A DNA stretch of 64,000 bases from Planctomycetota bacterium (GCA_012959525.1 DUDB01000026.1:61349-125348); one strand, 5' to 3'. Shown: positions 34,747 to 43,669, numbered from the stretch's first letter. Numbers and translations are program-made. The notes: a model not told the origin generated them from the letters alone.

Positions 34747-36137
34747 GCGCCGTAGCGCTCCTCGAGCATGGCCAGGGCAGCGCGCACACCAAAGGCATCC
34801 CCACCGACCGGGCGTCCGGCCTGGGCGGAATCCGTCCAGCCCATGGTGTCCACGTGGGCCCAGGCCTGATTGTTGGAGATGAACTCGCGCAAGAACAGGG
34901 CGGCGGTGATGGCGCCCCCCATCCCTGTGGTGCCGATGTTGTTGAGGTCGGCCACGGGGCTGTCGATGAAGCGTCGATAGGGCTCGTGCAGGGGCATGCG
35001 CCAGAGTGGGTCGGTCACGCTGCGGCCGGCGGCCAGGTAGGCGTCAGCCCAGGCGTCGTCGTTGCAGAAGAGCGCGGGCAGCTCCGTGCCCAGGGCCACG
35101 CGCGCCGCACCGGTCAGCGTGGCGAAGTCCAGGATCAGGTCGGGGCTCTCGCCATCCGCCTCGGCCAGGGCATCAGCCAGGACAAGTCGGCCCTCCGCAT
35201 CGGTGTTGCCCACCTCGACGGTCTTGCCCTTGCGCGTGTTGAGCACGTCCAGGGGCCGGAAGGCGTTGCCCGACACGGCGTTCTCGACGCAGGGCACCAA
35301 GAGGCGCAAGCGCACGGACAGGCCGGCTGCCATCACGGCGTGGGCCAAGGCCAGGGCCGAGGCCGAGCCGCCCATGTCTTTCTTCATCAACTTCATGCCC
35401 GCCGAAGGCTTGAGGTCGAGCCCGCCCGAGTCAAACACCACGCCCTTGCCCACCAGGGTGATCTTGGGCGCGTCTTCATCCCCCCAGGTCAGATCCGCCA
35501 GACGAGGGGCGCGGTCCGCGGCCCGGCCCACCGCGTGGATACAGGGGTAGTTCTGGGTCAGGAGATCTTCACCCTCGATGCAGGTGAATTGCGCTCCGTG
35601 CCGCCCGGCCACGCCTTCGATGGTGCCCGCCAGCTCGGCGGGGCCCATGTCCTCGGCCGGGGTGTTGACCATGTCGCGTGCCAGGGCAATGGCCTCGGCC
35701 TGGCGCGTCACGGCCTCGCGGTCGGCGCCCTCGGGCCAGGCGCAACGCGGCAGGTCCGTCTCGGCGGCCTTGTAGCGCGTAAACCGATAGCAGGCCAGAG
35801 CCCAACCCAGGGCCGCGCGGTTGGCCTGATCCGGATCCACGTCCTGGATCTGGAACACGGCGGGCGGCGAGGAGACCGGCAGGGTCGGGACCAGGGCCGC
35901 CCAGTCCCACAAGGTGGGCTCGTCCGGCACACCGAAGAGAACCCGCTCCACGCCTCCGCCCGTACCCGGCATGACCAGGCTCTGGCCCGGCTTGCCCTCG
36001 AAGCCGTGGGATGCTGTCCAGGCGCGGGCCTCGGGCGCGGAGCCCAACTTTGAGTCGAGAGTATCGGGAGTGACCGGCGAGACCGGGATGAGGCGTAGGT
36101 CGGCCTGGGCCGCATCGACAAAGGTGTCAAGGATCAT
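34743..36137 (-). CDS. pepA: Leucyl aminopeptidase (M17)
   Basis: A 464-residue zinc/manganese exopeptidase that removes N-terminal residues from peptides in the cytoplasm. The catalytic half has G-K-G-V-V-F-D-S-G-G-L-D-L-K-P, then M-K-K-D-M-G-G-S-A and the family signature N-T-D-A-E-G-R-L. The ~150-residue N-terminal domain is shorter and more divergent than in E. coli PepA. It lies 16 bases after the OPT transporter gene and overlaps the DUF1080 gene by 4 bases, giving a coherent peptide import and hydrolysis operon. Confidence 0.95.
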   Translation of the reverse strand: MILDTFVDAAQADLRLIPVSPVTPDTLDSKLGSAPEARAWTASHGFEGKPGQSLVMPGTGGGVERVLFGVPDEPTLWDWAALVPTLPVSSPPAVFQIQDVDPDQANRAALGWALACYRFTRYKAAETDLPRCAWPEGADREAVTRQAEAIALARDMVNTPAEDMGPAELAGTIEGVAGRHGAQFTCIEGEDLLTQNYPCIHAVGRAADRAPRLADLTWGDEDAPKITLVGKGVVFDSGGLDLKPSAGMKLMKKDMGGSASALALAHAVMAAGLSVRLRLLVPCVENAVSGNAFRPLDVLNTRKGKTVEVGNTDAEGRLVLADALAEADGESPDLILDFATLTGAARVALGTELPALFCNDDAWADAYLAAGRSVTDPLWRMPLHEPYRRFIDSPVADLNNIGTTGMGGAITAALFLREFISNNQAWAHVDTMGWTDSAQAGRPVGGDAFGVRAALAMLEERYGA

Positions 36138-36153
36138 GGGAACAGGAGTGCGC

Positions 36154-38028
36154 TCAAGACTTGGGACGGGTCATGGCCCGGAAGAGCCACAGGACGAGGA
36201 GGGCCGCCACGGCGGTAACCCAGGTGATGGGGTGCACATCCACCAACCCCTTGAAGTTCAGGGCCCCCAGAATGGCCAGACCCACGCCCATCAGGGCCTC
36301 GCCCGCGATGACGCCCGAGGAGAAGAGCACTCCGCGGTGCAGGATGGAGTCGTGCTCACTCTTGTCCACCCGGCGTGTGGCGAGGTGAGCGATGATGCCG
36401 CCCAACAGGATCGGCGAGGCCAGCCCGAAGGGCAGGTACATGCCCACCGCCACGGGCATCAGATGCAGGCGGAACTCGGAACCCTTGGCTTTGAGAATCC
36501 CGTCAAGGATGAGGATCACGATCCCCACGCACGCGCCGATCTGGATCAGATCCCAAGGTAGGGTCCCCACGCCCGCGAAGCCCTCGGCCAGGCTCTTGAA
36601 GAGCCCCGCCTGAGGAGCGGGCAGCAAGCGTCCACCGATCCCGCCCTCGGTGTTCTCATGCAGCAAGGTCAGGACCGGAGCCATGATGAAGGCCGCCACC
36701 CCCGCTCCCAACACCTGCATCATCTGCTGTCGGTGGGGCGCCGCGCCGACGATGGAACCCGTCTTGAGGTCGTTGCACACATCGCCCGCGGTACAGGCCA
36801 CGCAACAGACCACGGCCGCCACCCCGATGATGGCCACCATCACCTCGGCACCCTGCATGTCGAACAGACTCAGCATGAGCCCCGTGAACAACACCGCGGT
36901 GATGGTCATGCCCGAGACGGGACTGTTGGAGTTGCCCACCAGACCCACGATGTAGCTGGCCACCGCCGTGAAGAAGAAGGACATGATCAGCATCACCACG
37001 GTGGACAGGATCGTGATGTCCATGCGGCCCGTGAATTTGTAGTAGATCGCGAACACGGCTCCGACGCACAGAATCGAGAGGACCACGATCACGCCGGAGG
37101 GCAGATCCCGTTGGCCGTCGTTCGAATCGGCCTTTCCCCGTCCGGTCAATTCAGCCACGGCCCGGACCAGCCCATGGCGCACGGCGACTATGGAGGACAT
37201 ACCCCCCACGACCATGGCGCCCACGCCCACATAGCGCACGCGGCTACTCCACAGACCCCAGGCCTGATCGACGACGGACCCGCTGGTGTCTTCTGGCAGA
37301 CCCAGAAGCGGAATGCCGATCAGCCAGGCCAGGGCACCGCCGATGAAGATCAGGACCGCCACGTTGAGGCGCACGATGACGCCCACGGCCACCAGCATGG
37401 GCGAGACGTCCCCGCCCACGTAGAAGATGCGCCCGGCCCGCTCGGCGGCCACCTCCAGGGTGTGGCTGAACAGGTTCAGGAACCCCTGGACGAACTTGAA
37501 CACGGCGCCCAGCAGGCCGCCGATGAGCAGGGCCCGGGCCCCGGAACTGTCTCCTCCTTCTGCTGTACCCGCCTCCAGGACCTTGGCGCAGGCCACACCT
37601 TCGGGGTAGGCCAGCTCGTCATTGTCCACCACGAACACTTTCCGCATCGGGATCATCAGCAGGATCCCGAGTAGACCGCCCGCGAAGGAGACGGCCGTCA
37701 CGGTCCAGTAGTCGAAGTCCGTCCAGACCCCCATCATCACCAGGGCCGGCATGGTGAAGATGATGCCCGCCGCAAGGGATTCGCCGGCCGAGGCCGCGGT
37801 CTGTACCTGATTGGCTTCCAGGATCGTTCCGCGCCGGGGCAGCATCCGGAAGACCAGCATGGCCATGACCGCCGCAGGGATCGAAGCCGAGACGGTCATG
37901 CCCGCCTTCAGGCCCACGTACACATTGGCCGCCCCCATCACGATGGAGAGCAGGATGCCGAAGATGACCACGCGCAGGGTCAGCTCGCGCGTGTCGCCGG
38001 GGGGGATCGGGGAAGGTGAAGCGTCCAT
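36154..38028 (-). CDS. OPT family oligopeptide transporter
   Basis: A 624-residue integral membrane protein with about 14 hydrophobic helices. The first, R-V-V-I-F-G-I-L-L-S-I-V-M-G-A-A-N-V-Y-V-G-L-K-A-G, is the typical OPT start, and S-G-M-T-I-T-A lies mid-protein (about residue 370). OPT proteins are proton-coupled importers of small peptides or metal chelates. It is first in the OPT-pepA-DUF1080 operon, which argues for peptides as substrate. Confidence 0.93.
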   Translation of the reverse strand: MDASPSPIPPGDTRELTLRVVIFGILLSIVMGAANVYVGLKAGMTVSASIPAAVMAMLVFRMLPRRGTILEANQVQTAASAGESLAAGIIFTMPALVMMGVWTDFDYWTVTAVSFAGGLLGILLMIPMRKVFVVDNDELAYPEGVACAKVLEAGTAEGGDSSGARALLIGGLLGAVFKFVQGFLNLFSHTLEVAAERAGRIFYVGGDVSPMLVAVGVIVRLNVAVLIFIGGALAWLIGIPLLGLPEDTSGSVVDQAWGLWSSRVRYVGVGAMVVGGMSSIVAVRHGLVRAVAELTGRGKADSNDGQRDLPSGVIVVLSILCVGAVFAIYYKFTGRMDITILSTVVMLIMSFFFTAVASYIVGLVGNSNSPVSGMTITAVLFTGLMLSLFDMQGAEVMVAIIGVAAVVCCVACTAGDVCNDLKTGSIVGAAPHRQQMMQVLGAGVAAFIMAPVLTLLHENTEGGIGGRLLPAPQAGLFKSLAEGFAGVGTLPWDLIQIGACVGIVILILDGILKAKGSEFRLHLMPVAVGMYLPFGLASPILLGGIIAHLATRRVDKSEHDSILHRGVLFSSGVIAGEALMGVGLAILGALNFKGLVDVHPITWVTAVAALLVLWLFRAMTRPKS

Positions 38029-38147
38029 GGGATCTGGGCAGGAGGGGGGAGGCGGGCCAGCAACCCTAGCCCCCAGACACCCTCAGCACCAATCCCAGAC
38101 CGACTCCCTGGTGCGAGTCTCCGGACTCTCCCCCGTCAGGCCACCCT

Positions 38148-38444
38148 TCAGCGGGGGGAAGGGACACCGAGGCTCGCGCCCGACGCGGAACCCGGCCCGC
38201 TCGGATTCGGGTCCACGGCCGGATCCTGGCTGGTGGAGGAAGGCGTTGAACTCGACGCCTTGGCGTTCACCCGTTCGACGGGTGCCGTCCCCTTGGGCCA
38301 CGAGAGTTGGGTAGTTGCCCGCCCCTCGACCAGATTCCCCGTGCCGTCGCCACGCAACCACAGCACGAGCCCCAGGGCGACCACGGTGGTCCACCAGGGA
38401 AATACGCTGCGCCGGGCGTTTCGTGTTTGAAGGGGCTGGGTCAT
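38148..38444 (-). CDS. Small single-pass membrane protein
   Basis: A 98-residue protein from ATG 38444 (M-T-Q-P-L-Q-T-R-N-A-R-R). Residues ~12-32 form one hydrophobic helix preceded by Arg residues (S-V-F-P-W-W-T-T-V-V-A-L-G-L-V-L-W-L), and the rest is a Ser/Pro/Gly-rich tail. An upstream in-frame start at 38516 would add 24 basic residues. It lies 119 bases upstream of the OPT gene. No family recognised; gene status is moderately supported. Confidence 0.45.
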   Translation of the reverse strand: MTQPLQTRNARRSVFPWWTTVVALGLVLWLRGDGTGNLVEGRATTQLSWPKGTAPVERVNAKASSSTPSSTSQDPAVDPNPSGPGSASGASLGVPSPR

Positions 38445-38620
38445 GGCGCGGGAGGATAGCGCCCTGCCCCTCCGGAATCTCGCCGTGGATCCCGGATCGG
38501 GAAAAACAGGGGTCACCCCTCCCCTGGAGGTCCCTGGGGGGGGTAGGGCACGGACAGCTCATCCCCTCACAACCTAGTCCCTGCCCCCCTCCCGCCTTGC
38601 GGGCCCGCCCCCACTCCCAG

Positions 38621-39283
38621 ATGATCTGGCCCATGAGCCCCCGCTCGAGCAACGACGCCCCGACTCTGGTCCTGATCCCCACGCCCCTGGAGCGCGACCG
38701 CCTGGAATCTCTCGGCGGTCTGGGAGGGAATCTTGGACGAGTGCACTTGTGCGGATTCGGTCCTGTCGCAGCAGCAGCGCGCAGCGCGGAGTTGCTGGCG
38801 CGGCTGCAACCGGCGCGCGTACTGCTCATCGGCTGCGCCGGGACCCACTCACCAGGGACTCATCCGGTCGGCACGGCCTGGCGCTTCGACTCCGTCGCCA
38901 TTGACGGCATCGGCGCGGGGGAAGGGGACCAGGCCTTGGGCCCCGCGGATCTGGGTCTGCCCCAGTGGACCGAACAGGGAGAGCCGGTGCATGACCGCCT
39001 ACCCCTTGAGACGGGCGACGCCGGACTTCTGCTGACCGTCTGTTCCGCCGCGGGCGATGCGGCCCAGGCCGAACGCCGCCGGGCGCGCTTCCCCGACGCT
39101 CGCGCCGAGGACATGGAGGCCTTTGGGGTGGCCTTCGCCTGCCATCTCGCCCGGGTTCCCCTGAGCGTGATCCGTGGCATTTCCAATGAAGCCGGCAACC
39201 GGGACAAGGATGGCTGGCAGTTGGATGAAGCCCTGGCCAGCGCCCTGGCTCTGGCGGGAGAGGGCTTTGATCCGAGGCCCTGA
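38621..39283 (+). CDS. mqnB: Futalosine hydrolase
   Basis: A 220-residue member of the nucleoside phosphorylase/MTA nucleosidase fold. V-L-L-I-G-C-A-G-T, D-A-R-A-E-D-M-E-A-F-G-V-A and V-I-R-G-I-S-N-E-A-G-N-R-D form the purine and ribose site typical of MqnB. It removes adenine (hypoxanthine in some species) from futalosine, giving dehypoxanthine futalosine for menaquinone. ATG 38621 and ATG 38633 are both plausible; no ribosome-binding site decides. Only 3 bases separate its stop from mqnD, the next pathway enzyme here. Confidence 0.85.
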   Translation: MIWPMSPRSSNDAPTLVLIPTPLERDRLESLGGLGGNLGRVHLCGFGPVAAAARSAELLARLQPARVLLIGCAGTHSPGTHPVGTAWRFDSVAIDGIGAGEGDQALGPADLGLPQWTEQGEPVHDRLPLETGDAGLLLTVCSAAGDAAQAERRRARFPDARAEDMEAFGVAFACHLARVPLSVIRGISNEAGNRDKDGWQLDEALASALALAGEGFDPRP

Positions 39284-39286
39284 TCC

Positions 39287-40483
39287 ATGACGCGCCGCAT
39301 CCATCTGGGTCTCTCCACCTGCCCCAACGACACCTTCACCTTCCACGCCCTGCTCACGGGCGAAGTTCAGACTCCCGGTCTCGAGTTCGAGTTCGAGCTG
39401 CTGGACGTGGAAGCCCTGAATGAGCGCCTGGGCGCCGGTGATTTCGATGCCGCCAAGGGCAGCTTCCACGCGGCGCTTCTATCGAAGGGCGAGCTGGGTG
39501 TGCTGCCCAGCGGGAGTGCCCTGGGTTTTGGGAACGGGCCGCTTCTCCTCAGCACGGAACCGGGCCGCACCCCCCAAGCAGGGGACACCATTCTGTGCCC
39601 CGGCAAGCACACCACGGCCTCCTTCCTGCAGCGCCTCTATTACCCCGCGGCCCGGGCCGAGCAGCGGGTGTTCTCCGCCATCCTGCCCGACCTGGAAGCG
39701 GGGCGGGTTCGCTTCGGCGTGTGCATCCACGAGGGGCGCTTCACCTATGCGGACCACGGCCTGCATCTGGTGGAAGACCTGGGTCGGCGCTGGGAGAAGG
39801 AGACTGCAACGGCCTTGCCCCTCGGCGGGATCTTCGCACGCCCCCATCTGGGGCAAGACACCTTGCGGTCGCTGCAGGCGGCCATTCGTTCTTCCCTGGA
39901 CTGGGCGCACGCGCATCCCGAGGCGACCCTGCCGACCATGCGCCAGTACGCTCAGGAGTTCTCCGATGAGGTCCTGATGGCCCACGTGGACCTCTACGTG
40001 AACCAGTGGACCCGTGACCTGGGGCGTTTGGGACAAGCCGCCTTGGCCTCCCTGGCCCGGGAAGGTGTGCAGTCGGGCATCCTCCCCGGGGGAACGCCCC
40101 CGCTACGGGTCCTGGGACGGCCGCGCCTCTTTCACCTGTGCAGCCCCGATACAGCCCACGAGCTGCTGGACCCGGAAGCGGCTGAGCTCCTCTCCCTCCG
40201 TCCCGAGTCCATGGAGCGCGAGGGCTTCGTGCACTTGAGCGAAGAGCACCAGCTCTCGGGAACACTGGAGACCCACTTTGCCCAGGTCCAGGCGCTGGTC
40301 CTACTGGAGCTGGATGCGGATCGGATCGGCTCCGAAGTGGATTGGGAGCCCTCCCGGGGGGGCGAGAGCTTCCCACACCTCTTCCGGGAGATCGAACGAG
40401 CCGACGTGGTGGACCACTGGACCTTGGAGTGCGGGCCCGGTCAGGCCCTACGGGTGCCCCCCCTCGGGTCCCCCACGCTCTGA
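39287..40483 (+). CDS. mqnD: 1,4-dihydroxy-6-naphthoate synthase fused to a DUF952 domain
   Basis: A 398-residue protein. The first ~275 residues are MqnD, a periplasmic-binding-protein fold enzyme that turns cyclic dehypoxanthine futalosine into 1,4-dihydroxy-6-naphthoate: L-S-T-C-P-N-D-T-F-T-F, D-A-A-K-G-S-F-H-A, G-x-H-T-T-A-S near residue 105. MqnD alone is usually 270-290 residues. From ~residue 279 a separate module begins, R-P-R-L-F-H-L-C-S, followed by E-G-F-V-H-L-S-E-E-H-Q-L and F-P-H-L-F-R-E-I, the pattern of DUF952. The fusion sits right after mqnB. Confidence 0.9.
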   Translation: MTRRIHLGLSTCPNDTFTFHALLTGEVQTPGLEFEFELLDVEALNERLGAGDFDAAKGSFHAALLSKGELGVLPSGSALGFGNGPLLLSTEPGRTPQAGDTILCPGKHTTASFLQRLYYPAARAEQRVFSAILPDLEAGRVRFGVCIHEGRFTYADHGLHLVEDLGRRWEKETATALPLGGIFARPHLGQDTLRSLQAAIRSSLDWAHAHPEATLPTMRQYAQEFSDEVLMAHVDLYVNQWTRDLGRLGQAALASLAREGVQSGILPGGTPPLRVLGRPRLFHLCSPDTAHELLDPEAAELLSLRPESMEREGFVHLSEEHQLSGTLETHFAQVQALVLLELDADRIGSEVDWEPSRGGESFPHLFREIERADVVDHWTLECGPGQALRVPPLGSPTL

Positions 40484-40492
40484 ACACGAAGA

Positions 40493-40522
40493 CACCCCTG
40501 CGCCACGTGGGTGACAGGGGTG
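40493..40522. terminator. Hairpin after mqnD
   Basis: CACCCCTG (40493-40500) and CAGGGGTG (40515-40522) can pair over 8 bp around a 14-base loop that itself holds CCACGTGG. It follows the mqnD stop by 9 bases and precedes the end of the convergent Hc1-like gene. It lacks a U-tract. Confidence 0.4.
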
Positions 40523-40610
40523 CCTGGCGACCAGTCCCAGCTCCGGGGAGTTGAGAGCAGCCGTGGTAGGGCGGTTCAGGCCCGAAGGCGTAAATCGCTC
40601 AGTCGAGGGT

Positions 40611-40802
40611 TCAGCCTTCTTGCGAGCCGCCGGCGTCCCGAAGCTCCAGCATCTCCTTGCGGAGACTCTGGGCCAGGTTCTTGATGGCTTGCATCTGCTT
40701 GCGAACGCGAGCGGTGGCGGCCTTGTTACCTTCTTCGGCCTTCTCAACGTCTGCACGGGTGTTGGAAACGGTCTCGACAAGCTGGTCGAAGTTGCTGCTC
40801 AT
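40611..40802 (-). CDS. Hc1-like small histone-type protein
   Basis: A 63-residue protein from ATG 40802 (M-S-S-N-F-D-Q-L-V-E-T-V). Its core, V-E-K-A-E-E-G-N-K-A-A-T-A-R-V-R, then K-N-L-A-Q-S-L-R-K-E-M, aligns with the N-terminal half of chlamydial Hc1 (K-A-E-K-G-N-K-A-A-A-Q-R-V-R). The Lys-rich DNA-condensing tail of Hc1 is absent; the protein ends in a short acidic/Gly stretch. Similar tail-less forms occur widely. A role in nucleoid packing is inferred from the family, not from direct evidence. A lower-GC, likely regulatory stretch lies upstream. Confidence 0.85.
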   Translation of the reverse strand: MSSNFDQLVETVSNTRADVEKAEEGNKAATARVRKQMQAIKNLAQSLRKEMLELRDAGGSQEG

Positions 40803-41089
40803 GGCTGGATGGGGGTAGGGGGTCGTTGGGATCACCGGGATGTTCACCGGCGTGGGTCTGTGGGGGCCGATTTGGCGCCCGTCACCCCTGCTAGAAACCA
40901 ACTAAATCCCCACGGATCAAGGAAGAACCCCCTCCTGAGGGATCTGAATGGGGTACCCGGGGCTTCCAGGACCCACATAAATTCACCGTAAGCGTATGTC
41001 CTAGAGGGACTTACATGATTCCACATGCGCGGGGAACAGATTCCACTCGATGGCTCCCTCAAACCCCCCCTTGGATTGGGCCCCTGTCG
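40803..41089. other. Non-coding gap with a low-GC segment upstream of the Hc1-like gene
   Basis: No gene was found. Between about 40975 and 41030 the sequence drops to much lower GC than its surroundings and holds an imperfect dyad, GTCC/GGAC within GTAA/TTAC, centred near 41002. This is the most promoter-like stretch in the area for the minus-strand Hc1-like gene, or the 3' end of the EVE gene transcript. Confidence 0.35.
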
Positions 41090-41578
41090 CTAGACCAGGT
41101 CCCTACGGCCCCCCAAGCAGAGCACCTCACGCCACTCCGCCGAGCTCACCGGCTGCACGGAGAGGCGCTGCCCACGCTGGAGCAAGGCCATGTCCTTCAG
41201 CTTGGATGCGCCCTTGAGGGTCTCCAGAGGGAGCAATTCCGCGAAGGCCCCGCAAGCCCGCACGTCCACCACGAACCAACGGGGGGTCTCGGGGTCGGAC
41301 TTGGGATCGAAGTGCCCGTCGGCGGGATCAAACTGGGTGGGATCGGGGTAGCCGGCCCGCACCACCTCGGCCACGCCCGCCACGCCCGGGGGCTTGGCGT
41401 TGGAGTGGTAGAAGAGAACGCCGTCTCCGGGCTGCAGATCGTCCCGCAGCATGTTGCGGGCCTGATAGTTGCGCACCCCGTCCCAGAGGGTGGTCTTCTT
41501 GGGGGAGGCGAGAAGGTCCTCAAAAGAGAAGGCGCCCGGTTCGGACTTGAGCAGCCAGTAGCGTCGTTTGCGTGCCAT
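41090..41578 (-). CDS. EVE domain protein
   Basis: A 162-residue protein made entirely of one EVE domain: Y-W-L-L-K-S-E-P near the start, W-D-G-V-R-N-Y-Q-A-R-N, and the characteristic P-G-D-x-V-L-F-Y-H-S-N. EVE domains are PUA-like folds that bind modified bases in RNA or DNA (as in the human THYN1 protein). It lies 32 bases after the last GNAT gene on the same strand. Confidence 0.92.
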   Translation of the reverse strand: MARKRRYWLLKSEPGAFSFEDLLASPKKTTLWDGVRNYQARNMLRDDLQPGDGVLFYHSNAKPPGVAGVAEVVRAGYPDPTQFDPADGHFDPKSDPETPRWFVVDVRACGAFAELLPLETLKGASKLKDMALLQRGQRLSVQPVSSAEWREVLCLGGRRDLV

Positions 41579-41610
41579 GGGACGAGAGTCTAGCAGGGTC
41601 CGACCGCGGA

Positions 41611-42612
41611 CTACACGAGGTCGCTGTCACCCAACTGGTACCACCATCCCCCCTGGACGACCTCCATGCCGACGCGCCGATCGAAGGAGCGCACCACGCG
41701 CTGCCAGGGAGTGGGGCGTAGGACGAATCCCTGCTCCTGGAACCATGTGAACCAGGGGCTGGCTGGCGGCATCCACAACGCAATCGCCTCACAGGCCCAC
41801 TCGCGCGCCTTGAGTTCAATGGCCCCGATCAGCCGCTGGGCAACCTCGGGCTCAGCAGTGGGCACAAGCCAATCCGCCACCAGCGCCACACGCTTGCCGT
41901 CCTGATCGACCGCCCGGCCCACAGCGAGCCCGCGCAGGATCTCCTCCGAATCGCGCACCCCCAGACAGGTGTAGGCGTGCTCCGGATGGCGCAGGTAGCG
42001 CCAGGAGAGCCAGGCACCATCGCGCACGGTGCTCGCTCCCAGCTCGGGGGCACAGCGCTCCCAGAGCCAGAGGGCCTGCTCGTCAAGACTGGAGAGTTGG
42101 ACCGCCTCAAGAGTCGCAAGGGACTCGGACTCCGAGGCCCTATCCGCTTCCACCACGCGCACCAGAGCGTGCTGCTGACCGCAGCGCTCATAGCCCAACA
42201 GACGCTCGCCGATGCGCCGATTGGCGGGAACCGGCCATCCATAGAACATGGAGACCGTTCCGCCGCCGGGCCCTCCGAGTGCATGGGTCTCGAAGAAGGC
42301 CTGAGCCGTCCGGGCGAAGGTCCCCTGGCGGCCCAGGCCACCGCGCTCATCGGGGTGCACCATGGAATCCACCACCTGGGAGAAGACCCGCTCCTGACCG
42401 TCCATCCAGACGCGATTGGGCAGGGCGGCATACTGAGCCACCACCTGATCACCACGTAGGGCCACCTGAACCTGAGTTCCAGCCGGGTTCTGGCGGAAGG
42501 CCCAACGCCAGGTTTCCAGAGGCAAGTGACGACCGAAGGCGGCCTCGAAGGTCGCCAGAAGGCTCTCCTCGTCCCCCTCCTCAAGAGGCCGGATCTCCAG
42601 GGGGAGGCTCAT
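41611..42612 (-). CDS. GNAT-type acetyltransferase, second of a tandem pair
   Basis: A 333-residue protein from ATG 42612 (M-S-L-P-L-E-I-R-P). This overlaps the upstream stop (ATGA), so the two are translationally coupled; longer frames to the left are extensions into the neighbour. The N-terminal half has W-R-W-A-F-R-Q-N-P-A-G-T and V-V-A-Q-Y-A-A-L-P, shared by a family of large GNAT acyltransferases. It is recognisably similar in layout to the gene at 42609, so they are probably a duplication. The substrate is unknown. Confidence 0.8.
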   Translation of the reverse strand: MSLPLEIRPLEEGDEESLLATFEAAFGRHLPLETWRWAFRQNPAGTQVQVALRGDQVVAQYAALPNRVWMDGQERVFSQVVDSMVHPDERGGLGRQGTFARTAQAFFETHALGGPGGGTVSMFYGWPVPANRRIGERLLGYERCGQQHALVRVVEADRASESESLATLEAVQLSSLDEQALWLWERCAPELGASTVRDGAWLSWRYLRHPEHAYTCLGVRDSEEILRGLAVGRAVDQDGKRVALVADWLVPTAEPEVAQRLIGAIELKAREWACEAIALWMPPASPWFTWFQEQGFVLRPTPWQRVVRSFDRRVGMEVVQGGWWYQLGDSDLV

Positions 42613-43622
42613 AGCAGATCCGTGTCCCCCAGGGCCAGGGAGATGTGCTCGGCCCACCAGGCCACAGGGCGTCGGGGCACGTAGGAACGGCCCGCAAAGG
42701 AGTAGCCGCTGTGCACAACGCGCAGCCCCAGCTGTTGAAGCGCATCCCACTCGTGGCACGCGTCCGTGGCAACGCAGGCCAGTGTGTCCAGGCCCTGGTC
42801 CCGTGCCTGCCGACCCGCGGCAGCCATGAGAGCCCGGCGAGCTCCATCGTCCCCCTGCACGACCAGAGAGTCCATGATCCAGAGTGCCTGTCGGCCCTCC
42901 ACGGCACCCGCTGCCAGCACCATCCAGCCCACGAGTTCCTGATTGCGCAGCGCCCGCAACCACAGGTACTCCCCCTCCGGCCGAGCATCGTAGCGCCAGC
43001 CAAGGTGTCCGCGATCCTTGATCACTAGTGCGGGTTGACCCGCCGCCGCGTGTTCGAAGAGAGCATCCACACCGTCTGGAACCCTATCGCCCACCTCAAC
43101 GCAGACATCGGTGTCAGCCTCAAGCCCAGCCAGAGCGACCGCCTCCCCTTCCAGCCGCCACAGTGGAGAGAGCATGGAGTACTGCAGCTGATCGCGCCCC
43201 ACGCGCCAGGCGCCGGGAACAGGTAGGCCATACATCAGTCGATCTTCGCCCTCCCCGTCGAACCCGTGGCGTTCGGCGTAGGGACGCCCGGCCTGCACGA
43301 ACAATCCCGCCCGGGCCAAGCCTCCGCGCACTGCCGGGTCGCAGAAGGAATCCACGGACTGGCTGATGAGGACTTCTTCCCCCTCCAGGAGCAGGCGTAC
43401 TCCAAGTCCGGCGTATTGGGCCAAGACACGGCCCTGCTCATCCAGAGCCAAGCTCGCCCGGCCACCGGCCGGGTTGTCCACGAATCGCCAGCGCCACTCA
43501 GCCAGGGAACGGGGGCTGAAACCCTCCTGGACTTCCGCGAAGATGCGGTTGAAGGCCGTGAGAATGGCCTCCCCATCTGCGGGTGTGAACTCGCGTAGGG
43601 TTATCTCTGGGGTCCGGGTCAA
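42609..43622 (-). CDS. GNAT-type acetyltransferase, first of a tandem pair
   Basis: A 337-residue protein. The frame is open to 43793, but 43670-43767 is the tRNA-Sec gene, so the real start must be downstream. TTG 43622 is the only start codon between the tRNA and the conserved domain, and it gives an N-terminus (T-R-T-P-E-I-T-L-R-E-F-T-P-A-D-G) that aligns with the paralogue's. W-R-W-R-F-V-D-N-P-A-G-G and V-L-A-Q-Y-A-G-L are the shared GNAT motifs. The ATGA overlap joins it to its paralogue. Confidence 0.78.
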   Translation of the reverse strand: MTRTPEITLREFTPADGEAILTAFNRIFAEVQEGFSPRSLAEWRWRFVDNPAGGRASLALDEQGRVLAQYAGLGVRLLLEGEEVLISQSVDSFCDPAVRGGLARAGLFVQAGRPYAERHGFDGEGEDRLMYGLPVPGAWRVGRDQLQYSMLSPLWRLEGEAVALAGLEADTDVCVEVGDRVPDGVDALFEHAAAGQPALVIKDRGHLGWRYDARPEGEYLWLRALRNQELVGWMVLAAGAVEGRQALWIMDSLVVQGDDGARRALMAAAGRQARDQGLDTLACVATDACHEWDALQQLGLRVVHSGYSFAGRSYVPRRPVAWWAEHISLALGDTDLL

Positions 43623-43669
43623 GCGGCGGGAGAGGCTCGTGGGACTATGCGGGGGACGAGTGAAGGGTG

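Noticed and set aside
34671..36053. Long plus-strand open frame (460 residues)
   Set aside because: It runs antisense through pepA and the DUF1080 gene; composition is His/Gly/Arg-rich as expected for a shadow of a GC-rich gene.
36658..37674. Plus-strand open frame opposite the OPT transporter
   Set aside because: His/Gly/Asp-rich shadow translation of membrane helices on the other strand.
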